DNA of 22,109 nucleotides from Thermoplasmata archaeon. GTDB taxonomy: Archaea; Thermoplasmatota; Thermoplasmata; Thermoplasmatales; Thermoplasmataceae. The stretch spans positions 1-22,109 of the forward strand of contig JAJYVJ010000017.1 of the NCBI GenBank assembly GCA_021792045.1, given 5' to 3'. Under the pieces are notes generated by a model that was not told the origin of the DNA, searched no databases, and saw nothing but the letters and a program-made list of their open reading frames with translations. The position numbers and the translations under genes were made by a program. Position 1 is the stretch's first letter. Every line of letters starts with the position of its first letter. Shown here in pieces: positions 4,886 through 12,602 of this stretch.

Positions 4886-5541
4886 TAGTGCGTTGCACAA
4901 TTCAATAGGCATGTCTCATCCCCCTCATTATGTTGTAGTACTGCACCTTCAGGGCAATCTCCTGAACTATGTAATCAGGCCTCACAGCTTTGATTACTTC
5001 CCCCATGGTCCTCTTGAGACCTAAAAAATAAATCTCAACATTCCACCTTTTCCCGTACTGCACAGATTCCTTCCACTCCTTCTCCCCTGTTCTGCGGATC
5101 TGTCTGACGATCTTGGCCCTTGCAGGCGTTCCCCCTGATTGAGTGGAGGCATTCCTCCTTGGCGGGATTACAGTGTTGAATCCGAACTCATTGAATATCC
5201 CCTTTGAATTGTAACCCTTGTCACCGAATATCCTCAGTATTCTGTCCTTCACCGATTCCAGTATGTTCCTGCCCTCCTTCGCGTCATGGACATGATCATC
5301 GGTGATCGAAGAGGAGAGTACTAACACATCATGTATCGAGATCACTGCATGAAGCTTGATCCATCCTCTCCTGTGCTTATGCCATTTATTCCCCGGATAA
5401 TCACCCCCTATGGTGATCTTGAAGCCTGTGAAATCAATGGCACAGTCCACAGGCTTTCCCATGGTGGTGGTTTGTTGTGGTGTCATAACAACAAATCGCT
5501 CCCATGTATTTCATTATACAGGGGAATTATGCAACGCACTA
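4886..5541 (-). mobile_element. Compact IS (656 bp), IS5/IS4-like, with 18-bp terminal inverted repeats
   Basis: The left end TAGTGCGTTGCACAATTC (4886-4903) and the right end, read on the other strand from 5541, TAGTGCGTTGCATAATTC match at 17 of 18 positions. The only gene inside is the transposase on the minus strand, whose stop codon lies in the left repeat. If the true ends are GTGCGTTGC, a TA duplication flanks the element; no longer target duplication is visible. The element separates the PCNA array from the defense-like island. Confidence 0.8.
4902..5486 (-). CDS. DDE transposase (IS5/IS4-like, DDE_Tnp_1 type), catalytic domain only
   Basis: 194 aa. The triad is visible: D18 in AIDFTGFKI, D89 in IFGDKGYNS, and E151 in KRWNVEIYFLGLKRTMGE, the usual DDE pattern with the YREK-like segment. 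Related transposases are usually longer, with an N-terminal DNA-binding region of roughly 70-100 residues that is absent here. An in-frame TGA nine codons before the ATG and the IS end only 55 bp away leave no room for it. The copy may therefore be an internally deleted derivative that needs help in trans, or a naturally minimal form. The reading frame is intact through all catalytic residues. Confidence 0.85.
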   Translation of the reverse strand: MTPQQTTTMGKPVDCAIDFTGFKITIGGDYPGNKWHKHRRGWIKLHAVISIHDVLVLSSSITDDHVHDAKEGRNILESVKDRILRIFGDKGYNSKGIFNEFGFNTVIPPRRNASTQSGGTPARAKIVRQIRRTGEKEWKESVQYGKRWNVEIYFLGLKRTMGEVIKAVRPDYIVQEIALKVQYYNIMRGMRHAY

Positions 5542-5555
5542 TCCCTCAAAATCAA

Positions 5556-5565
5556 CTTTTTAATC
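5556..5565 (+). promoter_or_regulatory. TATA box of the AbrB gene
   Basis: CTTTTTAATC is centred about 26 bases before ATG 5586, the spacing of a leaderless archaeal promoter. It lies 15 bp outside the IS right end. Confidence 0.5.
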
Positions 5566-5585
5566 TGTGCCAACATTCTCCAAAG

Positions 5586-5744
5586 ATGCCACAATTGATT
5601 GAAGTGACACATGTATCAAAGAGAGGGGGATCCTTCAGAATCACGCTTCCAAAGAAAGCGGCCGAAGCACTGAAAGCAAATGCCGGAGACATAATTGGCT
5701 TTTACCAGGAAGATGGAAGGGTATTCGTGAAGAAAATGGACTGA
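5586..5744 (+). CDS. SpoVT/AbrB-domain DNA-binding protein
   Basis: 52 aa from ATG 5586; longer in-frame extensions run through the IS and are not used. The sequence RGGSFRITLPKKAAEALKAN-AGDIIGFYQEDGRVFVKKM is a complete swapped-hairpin AbrB domain. Such proteins bind DNA as dimers and act as antitoxins or as regulators of their own and neighbouring genes. A TATA box 26 bases upstream suggests a leaderless mRNA. No toxin gene is adjacent; the next gene is a second AbrB protein on the opposite strand, converging with 31 bp between the stops. It may regulate the island downstream, but that is inference. Confidence 0.85.
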   Translation: MPQLIEVTHVSKRGGSFRITLPKKAAEALKANAGDIIGFYQEDGRVFVKKMD

Positions 5745-5775
5745 AACCTTCAGGAATCCTGGTTTTTACCGAAAC

Positions 5776-5928
5776 TCATTGCTCCCCGTAAGTCAGGAGG
5801 TTTTCTACGAAGATCTTTCCATCCTCCCTCACAAATGACAGGAGGCTGCCATCAACCAGCCCAATCTCTTCCCCAACTTTTCTTGGGACAGTTATCCTGT
5901 AGGAATCCCCCTCTACATATACATCCAT
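5776..5928 (-). CDS. Second small SpoVT/AbrB-domain protein
   Basis: 50 aa, from ATG at 5928 to TGA at 5776 on the minus strand. The product MDVYVEGDSYRITVPRKVG...IGLVDGSLLSFVREDGKIFVENLL is a second full AbrB domain, sharing the S-x-RIT-x-P-x-K and DG-x-x-FV-x positions with its convergent neighbour. It shares an 82-bp divergent intergenic region with the gene at 6011, which makes it a candidate regulator of that operon. No toxin partner is visible. Confidence 0.85.
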   Translation of the reverse strand: MDVYVEGDSYRITVPRKVGEEIGLVDGSLLSFVREDGKIFVENLLTYGEQ

Positions 5929-5980
5929 AACGTAAAAAATTTCCTTATTAGTCATTATTACGGGTTGACAGGTTAAAAAA

Positions 5981-5990
5981 CCTTATGTAT
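5981..5990 (+). promoter_or_regulatory. TATA region of the two-gene operon
   Basis: CCTTATGTAT lies about 25 bases before ATG 6011, consistent with a leaderless transcript. It sits in the 82-bp divergent region shared with the AbrB gene that ends at 5928. Confidence 0.45.
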
Positions 5991-6010
5991 TCAATATGAT
6001 ATAATTGTGA

Positions 6011-7051
6011 ATGAACAGTTCGGATATCCCTTCAAAGCGTGAATTTGAGGTTTATGTCCCAGAGTTCAATTTGCAAGGCGACGCTTTTCCATTCTACATC
6101 AAGTGGAATGGGCGTCTAGATAAGATAGTTATCTCTTATTCATCTGGAGTTGCTCCGAATACCATAAATAATGTAGATGCAGAAGCCCTTAAACTGGGCA
6201 ATGGTCATATGGAGGTCTCCTCTGTTGAGATAAATGGTTTCCTAAGTGGATTATTTATTGGAGTTTTTGACAAAAAACACAATGAGAAGATTGAAACCAT
6301 AGTCTTTGAACTGTTTTCGAATCAGATAGTCGAAAGATCAGAACAGTCAATAAAACTCTTCAGATCTGATTTAAAAGCCGAAGCGGTGCCAAAGGAGATT
6401 TTCATTGATAACAAGAAACTTCAGAAAAATGGAACAGAGATAATCATTCCGAGTAGTAAAATCATTTTTAAGAATTATGGGCTAGGAACTTCACTCGTGA
6501 TCATTGATATAGAAAGTACAGGAATCAAGAAGGCATTACCAAGCGATTATGAAAAAATGGAACTCCAACTAAGAGAAGACACAGAGCACGAGGTCTTGAA
6601 GGTGATAGGTAAATACCCCGACCATGAAAAAATTTTATCTAACTATTTGGAACTCCTAAAATACCCTTTATCAGATACGTTCACTTCCGACGAAAAAAAA
6701 GATATATATCAAGAAGTGAAAGACCTTGTTGACGATAACGAAATTCTAAGAGAAGATTTGTTTTCAGGAATTTTGAGCGCAATTACCCGTAACACATCGT
6801 TCACGAATATATTACTAAGCTTCGTTACTTACTTAAATTCTGTTAAGCCCAGCAAAGTTCTGTTAATCAACCCTTTCATAGAGCTTGAAGTGCCTGAAGG
6901 TAACTCTGAACTAAAATTGGTACTTCATCGTACCGACCTTTCCTGGAATGACTATGATAAATTGCAATTGGAACCAATTAAAATTACAGCAACAAAGTTT
7001 TCTAGATTCAAGATTAGTGATTTGCTCAGTTTTAGTGGGGAGAGTGCTTAA
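6011..7051 (+). CDS. Unrecognised protein A of a two-gene operon in the island
   Basis: 346 aa from ATG 6011, with a TATA box 25 bases upstream. The first 170 residues or so are rich in strand-like segments (FEVYVPEFNLQG, DKIVISYSSG, TSLVIIDIESTG), which suggests one or two beta-sandwich domains. The central part is helical and charged (YEKMELQLREDTEHEVLKVIGKY), and strands return at the end (SELKLVLHRTDLSW). No nuclease, NTPase or methylase motif, signal peptide or membrane helix is visible. The stop codon touches the start of the next gene, so the two products are probably made together and may form a complex. Neighbouring defense genes make a defense role possible but unproven. Confidence 0.75.
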   Translation: MNSSDIPSKREFEVYVPEFNLQGDAFPFYIKWNGRLDKIVISYSSGVAPNTINNVDAEALKLGNGHMEVSSVEINGFLSGLFIGVFDKKHNEKIETIVFELFSNQIVERSEQSIKLFRSDLKAEAVPKEIFIDNKKLQKNGTEIIIPSSKIIFKNYGLGTSLVIIDIESTGIKKALPSDYEKMELQLREDTEHEVLKVIGKYPDHEKILSNYLELLKYPLSDTFTSDEKKDIYQEVKDLVDDNEILREDLFSGILSAITRNTSFTNILLSFVTYLNSVKPSKVLLINPFIELEVPEGNSELKLVLHRTDLSWNDYDKLQLEPIKITATKFSRFKISDLLSFSGESA

Positions 7052-8017
7052 ATGAGCTCTCACATAGATCCAAAAATACTAGAACTAACGGCTGTGGCTG
7101 CCAAACCAGTGGTGGAAAGAGCCGTTAGGAAGATAGGCCAACGTGTGGAAGAGACAGAAACTGTGCTGTCAAAAGACTTTGAGATCGGAGAAAAAGAGAT
7201 AAGAATCCACTGTCCAGAACGGACACAATCATATTCCGCAACAATCTCTGTGAAGAAGGTTCCATTGCTTAAAAAAAGAGTTTATTTTAAACACGGTCGA
7301 ATCAAGCGAGCATCAATTCGCCCTGTGCGTTCGTTAAAAAGAATAGATGCGATTATAGTTCATGAAGATGGTTTATCCCTCGATCTTGGCAAACTTCAGT
7401 CTGGGGAAGATTACTTTATGGAGATAGATTATATTTTAGAAGACAGTGAATTTCTTGACAGTATAGTGGATAGGTCAACTCCCAGAGAGACACCACATTC
7501 CCCCGACCAATTTTGGATGGTTGCGTCACTAAAACACCTTGATCTTCTCTTGTCACAATATGGTACTGTAGACCTTTACGACCTAGACTTCAGTGTGGAT
7601 GTAAACATATCCCAGGATTTAGAAGCTAAAATACCTAAAGTATTCAGACAGCAAATTCAACAGCTGATAAAGGTTGCTGGACCCCTTGGAAGAGACGAAC
7701 TGTTTAGAGAGTATTTTAATCTCCGGCAGCTAAAGAGTAAACCGTATGGGAAGGATGCGTTACAAAAATACCAAGAAGTGATGGATTTATTTATCCCTTC
7801 AAAATTTAAAACCTTCGTGGACGTAAGAGGTGATTTTGAGTACTTTTCCTGCGAGCGTGGAGTTGCAGAATACACTCTTGCTTTTCTATCTTATCCTAAA
7901 TCGATGATCGTGACCTCAAGAACTGATTTAACTCTGAAAGAACCTATAGCAAAAGGGAGATTAATTTACAAGAATATCTCACTTCAGGAAGAGATCGAAA
8001 AAATATTATCCAAATGA
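7052..8017 (+). CDS. Unrecognised protein B of a two-gene operon in the island
   Basis: 321 aa with ATG 7052 immediately after the stop of protein A. It begins with a helical segment (LELTAVAAKPVVERAVRKIGQ) that could be amphipathic. A strand-rich region of about 100 residues follows, with many basic residues (KKVPLLKKRVYFKHGRIKRA). Then comes an acidic, helical region (EDSEFLDSIVDR, DLDFSVDVNISQDLEAKI) and a C-terminal strand-rich part ending in a helix (LQEEIEKILSK). No catalytic motif is recognised. Like protein A it seems cytoplasmic and mixed alpha/beta. The family is unknown to me; co-translation and the island context are the only functional hints. Confidence 0.75.
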   Translation: MSSHIDPKILELTAVAAKPVVERAVRKIGQRVEETETVLSKDFEIGEKEIRIHCPERTQSYSATISVKKVPLLKKRVYFKHGRIKRASIRPVRSLKRIDAIIVHEDGLSLDLGKLQSGEDYFMEIDYILEDSEFLDSIVDRSTPRETPHSPDQFWMVASLKHLDLLLSQYGTVDLYDLDFSVDVNISQDLEAKIPKVFRQQIQQLIKVAGPLGRDELFREYFNLRQLKSKPYGKDALQKYQEVMDLFIPSKFKTFVDVRGDFEYFSCERGVAEYTLAFLSYPKSMIVTSRTDLTLKEPIAKGRLIYKNISLQEEIEKILSK

Positions 8018-8072
8018 GATGCAGGCCGCATTCATCCATTGATTATCCTCGGTGAGGATCAGGAGGAAGTTC

Positions 8073-8141
8073 ATGAATGATCCGGCATTCAGGAATAGAT
8101 TCGAAAGAAAGGAAGTTGAGGCGAAACTAGATGAGAATTGA
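8073..8141 (+). pseudogene. Short ORF with strong SD, probably a gene fragment
   Basis: ATG 8073 follows AGGAGG (8061-8066) by six bases and encodes 22 residues, MNDPAFRNRFERKEVEAKLD and two more, then TGA. The other frame just upstream (8038-8079) reads LIILGEDQEEVHE and stops inside this ORF, so the two may be one decayed frame split by a shift. The rest of 8142-8300 shows nothing I can support. Confidence 0.25.
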
Positions 8142-8300
8142 GGAAAAGTGTTCCAAATTCTGCTGGAGCAGATCACTCTTAACTGTAAGAGATCTAACAA
8201 CATTCACTTTTGTTTCAATAAATTCATTAACCAGATCTCAAGTCAAACACTTTAGGAGGATAATAAAATTAATGATACTATCGAAATTTAACTTCGCAAG

Positions 8301-8310
8301 TTATAAATTG
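8301..8310 (+). promoter_or_regulatory. TATA box of the GmrSD-like gene
   Basis: TTATAAATTG is centred about 30 bases before ATG 8336. This is consistent with a leaderless or nearly leaderless mRNA, and no SD is present. Confidence 0.5.
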
Positions 8311-8335
8311 TTCCAATTGCATACTCTTCTACAAG

Positions 8336-10219
8336 ATGAAGAATTTTGAATCTGAATTGACAGTAAAGGATCTTTTTGCCGAAGTATTGTTTAGAATACC
8401 TGATTATCAACGAGGGTACAGCTGGGATGAGGAACAACTGGATGATATATGGGAAGACTTAGATAATCTTCATCAAACTAACGAGCATTATACTGGTTTA
8501 ATTACGGTCACAGACTTCGAAAACCAGGAGGCAAAGTGGACTGGTTTCAAATCACAATATGTTATAGATGGACAGCAACGACTTACTACCTTAGTCATAT
8601 TATTAAAAACGCTAATTGATAGGGCCCTTAAAATAGGAATGAAAGAGCTTGATACACGCCCCATCCATGATGTAGTTCAAAAATATCTTTATAAGGAAAA
8701 TGTTAACACACCCTCATTAAAAGTAAGCATCTTGGGGTATGCTTCTGACGACCCTTCCTACGATTATTTAAAAAGCAAAATATTAGAAATCAAAGAGCAT
8801 CCCACGGAGGGCGTTCAAACTGCCTACACTAAACGGCTTCGTTATGCCAAAAAATACTTCGAAGAGAAGGTAAAATCCTACAATGAAAGAAACATAAACG
8901 AACTATTCCAAATTATAACAAATAAGCTCGTTTTCAACCTTTATAACGTTTCTGGCGACAAAGAAGTTGCTATGATATTCGAATCAATGAATAATCGTGG
9001 GAAAAAATTAAGCGTACTTGAACTTCTCAAAAATAGGTTAATGTATCTCTCAGAGAAACTTCAGGTTAAGGACGAGAGTAAAACAGAACTAAGAGAGAAA
9101 GTGAAGAAGGCATGGAAAGTCATTTATGAGTGGCTAGGGAAAAATGAATTGCTGGACGATGACGAATTCTTGAGGGCTCACTGGATTATGTATTACAACT
9201 ATGACAGAACAAAAAGCAAGGCTTTTGCTGATGACTTGCTAAACAACATATTTTCAATTAAAAAAGCTTACAGCAATGAAAATAGTTTAACGTATGAAGA
9301 TATCTCCAAATATGCAGTGTCCTTGTCAGAAGCCGTAAAACACTGGTATTACATGAATTTCCCTGATAAAGCAGCTGGGCAATACGACAAAGAAATAATA
9401 TATGAACTATTAAGGCTAAACAGAATTGGCTATACTGCATTTAAGCCTTTAATCATGGCAATTTTATTGGGGCATCAAGAAAAAACAGATTTTGATCTGA
9501 CAGCAAAGATACTTAGAAAATGCGAAGATTACATCTTCAAAGTCTTCGCATTATCCAATATGCAATCAAATACAGGTGATAGCCACTTTTATAGGAGAGC
9601 AAAAATGTATTTCGATGGAGAGTTGACAAAACAAGAAATTTTTAGGGATATAGAAGAGAAGGTAAATTTTTACTTCAGAATACAGAATTTCAAAGAGTTG
9701 ATAGATAAAAAATTTGAGGATGACGGAGATGGCTATTATGCCTGGAATTACATTACTTATTTTTTATTCGAGTACGATCTTTACCTGAAAGAAACAACTA
9801 GGGGTCAAGAGGGCAAAGCTATAGATTGGGCAAAATACACGGAATACAAAAAGGATTATCTTAGTATAGAACACATATACCCGCAAAAAGATGACAATGA
9901 GTGTTGGAAGAAGATTTTTGGCAAATACAACAAGAAAAACAGGAATGCGTTAAAAAATACCTTGGGTAACTTATTACCATTATCCACACAAAGAAATTCT
10001 ACTTTTCAGAATAACTGCTTCCAAGAAAAGAAGGACGACAAAAGAGGAGGGGGATATTGTGTAGGCTCCTTTAGTGAGGCTGAGGTTAATAAAATAAAGG
10101 AGTGGAATGTGGACGGCATCAAAAATAGGGGGATAAGGATGCTCGAGTTTATGGAGAAGAGGTGGAATATTTCTATAGATGACAAACTAGCGTTACTTCA
10201 TTTAAAAAATGTCCAGTAA
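8336..10219 (+). CDS. GmrSD-like DUF262/DUF1524 protein (type IV restriction type)
   Basis: 627 aa. The N-terminal DUF262 domain shows RIPDYQRGYSWDEEQLDDIW (about residues 19-38) and YVIDGQQRLTTLV with DGQQR at 78-82, the NTP-linked ParB-like signature of GmrS. The C-terminal DUF1524 domain has SIEHIYPQ (H513) followed by NTLGNLLPLSTQRNSTFQN, the HNH/His-Me nuclease pattern of GmrD. In GmrSD these domains together cleave DNA with modified (for example glucosylated) bases using NTP, so this is likely an anti-phage enzyme. A long helical linker joins the domains, and the length is normal for single-chain versions. It stands alone with its own promoter. The specificity for modified DNA is inferred from the family. 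Confidence 0.9.
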   Translation: MKNFESELTVKDLFAEVLFRIPDYQRGYSWDEEQLDDIWEDLDNLHQTNEHYTGLITVTDFENQEAKWTGFKSQYVIDGQQRLTTLVILLKTLIDRALKIGMKELDTRPIHDVVQKYLYKENVNTPSLKVSILGYASDDPSYDYLKSKILEIKEHPTEGVQTAYTKRLRYAKKYFEEKVKSYNERNINELFQIITNKLVFNLYNVSGDKEVAMIFESMNNRGKKLSVLELLKNRLMYLSEKLQVKDESKTELREKVKKAWKVIYEWLGKNELLDDDEFLRAHWIMYYNYDRTKSKAFADDLLNNIFSIKKAYSNENSLTYEDISKYAVSLSEAVKHWYYMNFPDKAAGQYDKEIIYELLRLNRIGYTAFKPLIMAILLGHQEKTDFDLTAKILRKCEDYIFKVFALSNMQSNTGDSHFYRRAKMYFDGELTKQEIFRDIEEKVNFYFRIQNFKELIDKKFEDDGDGYYAWNYITYFLFEYDLYLKETTRGQEGKAIDWAKYTEYKKDYLSIEHIYPQKDDNECWKKIFGKYNKKNRNALKNTLGNLLPLSTQRNSTFQNNCFQEKKDDKRGGGYCVGSFSEAEVNKIKEWNVDGIKNRGIRMLEFMEKRWNISIDDKLALLHLKNVQ

Positions 10220-10376
10220 ATTGTTTTAATGCTCCTACTTTTCATAAAACAAAAACGATTCTAAATTGTGTGAAAGTATCGTAGAGAAAATAAGATTTGG
10301 ATATGTCTTGGCTTAGGGTGTTTTTGGTGAAGTTTCTGTAACTAATATAATTTTATCCAGCATAGAAAGGCTAGTA

Positions 10377-10416
10377 CGTAGAATAACTTAAAATATAGTT
10401 CCGGTTCTATTCTACG
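10377..10416. promoter_or_regulatory. Inverted repeat bracketing a TATA-like element (candidate operator)
   Basis: CGTAGAATA (10377-10385) and TATTCTACG (10408-10416) are perfect 9-bp inverted arms around a 22-base spacer containing TTAAAATATA. The half-site CGTAGA also occurs at about 10279. It lies 54 bp before the ATG at 10470. A repressor bound here would cover the promoter. The remaining intergenic sequence (10220-10376) shows no gene. Confidence 0.45.
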
Positions 10417-10469
10417 AAGGGTGGAAGCGTTAGGAGTAAGATTAATTACGTGAATAAGTTTCTGTTGTA

Positions 10470-11210
10470 ATGGACTATGTATCCACGCCAGAGGGTGCTG
10501 AACTATGCATAAAAAATTCATTGAGGTTGCTGGAGGATGCCCTCAACTCAAGTTTATCATTCCCAACCGCGGGAGCGTTAAGTGAAATCGGTCTAGAAGA
10601 AGCCGCTAAGGGTTTTCTTATATTAATTTGCCTAAATAAAGCCGGTAAGATCCAAAAGGCAATATCGGTAGATTTAGACCAAGATCTCCTTAATATGGTG
10701 AAAAAAATAAATGAATTCTCTAAAAAAGTAGATTGTGAGAAACAGTTGTCTCTAGCGTTTAGAGAACATAAAGTCAAGACTGAATTCATTAGAGAAATTG
10801 GGAGTTTATTTAGCAATACCGACTTTACAAAATCTGATGCAACGAGAAGACTACTGAGTCAGTACTTGAAAGACATGGTCCCAAATCTTACGGATGATAA
10901 TATTAACAGTATATTATCTAAGCCAGAAATTTTAGATAATGTAAGATCGCAAATGATCGACATTGAGGAAGTAATAAAGGGGATTTCTGGTAGGATTAAG
11001 GAGTCTGGCTTTTACGTTGACTGGAACGGGAAGGGTTTCACGTATCCAGCGATTGAGAAGAATATAATAATAAACATGATTAAATTTTTGTTCAGCATGG
11101 TATTTGCTGCCATAAAAATCGCTGATTTATACCAACTAAAGTTCCAGGTTCAAGCGGATTTTATTGAACTAAGCAAAAAACTTAATAATTTTAAGGCTAG
11201 ACTCGCTTAG
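10470..11210 (+). CDS. AbiV-like HEPN-fold protein (probable abortive infection)
   Basis: 246 aa. The segment TAGALSEIGLEEAAKGFLILI (residues 33-53), with its Glu pair and Lys, followed by FREHKVKTEF with H100 and K101, matches the pattern of AbiV-family HEPN proteins (helix with ...LxxEExxKxxL, then ...HxxK). AbiV blocks phage multiplication after infection in lactococci; related proteins occur in many genomes. The rest is almost entirely helical, with a hydrophobic C-terminal helix (MIKFLFSMVFAAIKIADLY). The classic HEPN RNxxxH motif is not present. It is a single gene, with a candidate operator upstream and a convergent neighbour. The family call is moderate and the activity is inferred. 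Confidence 0.65.
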   Translation: MDYVSTPEGAELCIKNSLRLLEDALNSSLSFPTAGALSEIGLEEAAKGFLILICLNKAGKIQKAISVDLDQDLLNMVKKINEFSKKVDCEKQLSLAFREHKVKTEFIREIGSLFSNTDFTKSDATRRLLSQYLKDMVPNLTDDNINSILSKPEILDNVRSQMIDIEEVIKGISGRIKESGFYVDWNGKGFTYPAIEKNIIINMIKFLFSMVFAAIKIADLYQLKFQVQADFIELSKKLNNFKARLA

Positions 11211-11335
11211 TTTATATCAATCTAATTTCAAAGCACAGTTGTTTAGTTCCTTTTTGCTATTAATCAGAGGGTTATTGAAAATTTTCTATTACTATAAATT
11301 TGCTTGGTGAAAAGACGGTAAAATCTATTTCGGGT
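11211..11335. other. Convergent intergenic region
   Basis: AT-rich sequence between the AbiV-like gene and the opposing GNAT gene, with T-runs that could terminate transcription from the left. Nothing else is seen, apart from the coding-like sequence at 11339-11410 on the minus strand described with the GNAT gene. Confidence 0.4.
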
Positions 11336-11410
11336 CTAATCTTGATTTTTCCATTTCTTCTCTTTTGGGTCCCAAACACTTTTGTCTTCAAAATGCACTT
11401 TGGCTTCTGG
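11336..11410 (-). other. Coding-like in-frame extension after the TAG stop of the GNAT-HEPN gene
   Basis: After TAG (11413-11411) the same frame continues for 24 codons, PEAKVHFEDKSVWDPKEKKW plus KNQD, to a second TAG at 11338-11336. The composition is protein-like (charged, two Trp). It may be a C-terminus cut off by a nonsense change, or chance. Confidence 0.3.
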
Positions 11411-12439
11411 CTAGATATGGCTCTCTATTTCTCTTACAGAACCAATAACTTGAGCTAAATTGCATGTGCTGTCTCCAACTCTAAGTTCATGGGTGTGTAT
11501 ATTGAAGTGACGAAATGCACTTTTTGATTCAGGCGGTTCTTCATCTTTTTTCAATCCGCTTTTACTCCATCCCCACGGGATATTCTTTGAGTGTCTTGGA
11601 AGCCATTCTATAAGCCGCTCATCGATGTGTTCAAAAGAGTTTCTAACATCGTTTGACAGAATAGATTGCTTCTTTTTTATTCCTAAAATATTCCTTAAGA
11701 CCCTCGCCCTCAGTAGGGCCCGCTTATCAGACCCATCTCTTTTGGGTGAAGGATTTGGCCAGAGTAGCTTAGAAACAATGGAAGCTGAGGACATGATAGA
11801 GTGTAGTCTAGACCATATTCGGCTATTTAGAATTCTCTTAGAATCAACATCACTAGATGGGACCTCTTTAAGAAGATTGTCAAATTCATCGTAAGCAACT
11901 AATATAGACCTACATTGTTCCCTGATCTCAATCGTAGATTCAACCAACTCACTATTCTCATAAAGCGTCTGTTCTCTATGTCTGGGACCAGTTTCAGGAT
12001 TTGTTAGGCGTAAATGTAAGGTTCTTGAGTATGTAGTGAATCCTAGGTCTTCGTATAGGCGCAAAAGAGGCTTAATACTCTCGTTAATATGTGTAAATAT
12101 TGTGTATAGTCCAGCTTCTTGCATTCTTTTAAAGGCGTCGTGCAATAAGAACAACCCAACATTCATATTGTAAAATTCTTTAACCACAAAGACTTCCGAT
12201 ATGTATCCATATTTTCTCACCCCGAAGTCATTCAGCGGAGACTTTCCTGAAAACCAGTAAAGAAAACCTGCAAATTTATTTTCAGCTTCCGCTACCAAAA
12301 GACCATCAGTAGGTATGCACCTAATTCGCTCAGTCGAAGAAAATGGTATTAAGGGTGACTCACTGCGGTTATAATGGGAAACAATGTTTTGAAAATCAGA
12401 CTCAGACCTTGGCCTAATCTTTACCGAGGAGCCAGCCAT
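11411..12439 (-). CDS. GNAT acetyltransferase fused to a HEPN-like domain (RNxxxH)
   Basis: 342 aa from ATG 12439. ATG 12475 and TTG 12493 are in frame, but the TATA box at 12478-12489 would put the transcript start downstream of both. Residues 4-146 look like a GNAT fold: VKIRPRSESDF at the start, LLVAEAENKFAGFLYWF, YISEVFVVKEFYNMNVGLFLLHDAF (acetyl-CoA loop region, degenerate), and LLRLYEDLGFTTYSR at the end. The C-terminal part (about 175-342) is helical and holds SRLHSIMSSASIVSKLLWP and VRNSFEHIDERLIEW. RNSFEH (R266, H271) fits the Rx4-6H motif of HEPN ribonucleases; similar RNxFEHxDER proteins exist without GNAT. A self-modifying toxin or RNase is plausible. The stop is followed in frame by 24 more sense codons. 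Confidence 0.75.
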   Translation of the reverse strand: MAGSSVKIRPRSESDFQNIVSHYNRSESPLIPFSSTERIRCIPTDGLLVAEAENKFAGFLYWFSGKSPLNDFGVRKYGYISEVFVVKEFYNMNVGLFLLHDAFKRMQEAGLYTIFTHINESIKPLLRLYEDLGFTTYSRTLHLRLTNPETGPRHREQTLYENSELVESTIEIREQCRSILVAYDEFDNLLKEVPSSDVDSKRILNSRIWSRLHSIMSSASIVSKLLWPNPSPKRDGSDKRALLRARVLRNILGIKKKQSILSNDVRNSFEHIDERLIEWLPRHSKNIPWGWSKSGLKKDEEPPESKSAFRHFNIHTHELRVGDSTCNLAQVIGSVREIESHI

Positions 12440-12477
12440 ATTGTATAATGTAATCTGGTATTGATTAATTGCCATCG

Positions 12478-12489
12478 TATTTATATAAC
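12478..12489 (-). promoter_or_regulatory. TATA box of the GNAT-HEPN gene
   Basis: On the minus strand this reads GTTATATAAATA. It predicts transcription from about 12459, which decides the start codon in favour of ATG 12439. An alternative TTTTATATG lies at 12527-12535. Confidence 0.5.
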
Positions 12490-12602
12490 ACAAAACATAA
12501 TTGGGGCTTTGAAGTTAAAATTAATTTTGCATATAAAAGCTCAGAAGTGCACCTAAACTTCACCGAATAACGTCTTTTAAGAGCAAAACTCAAAATTGGA
12601 GA

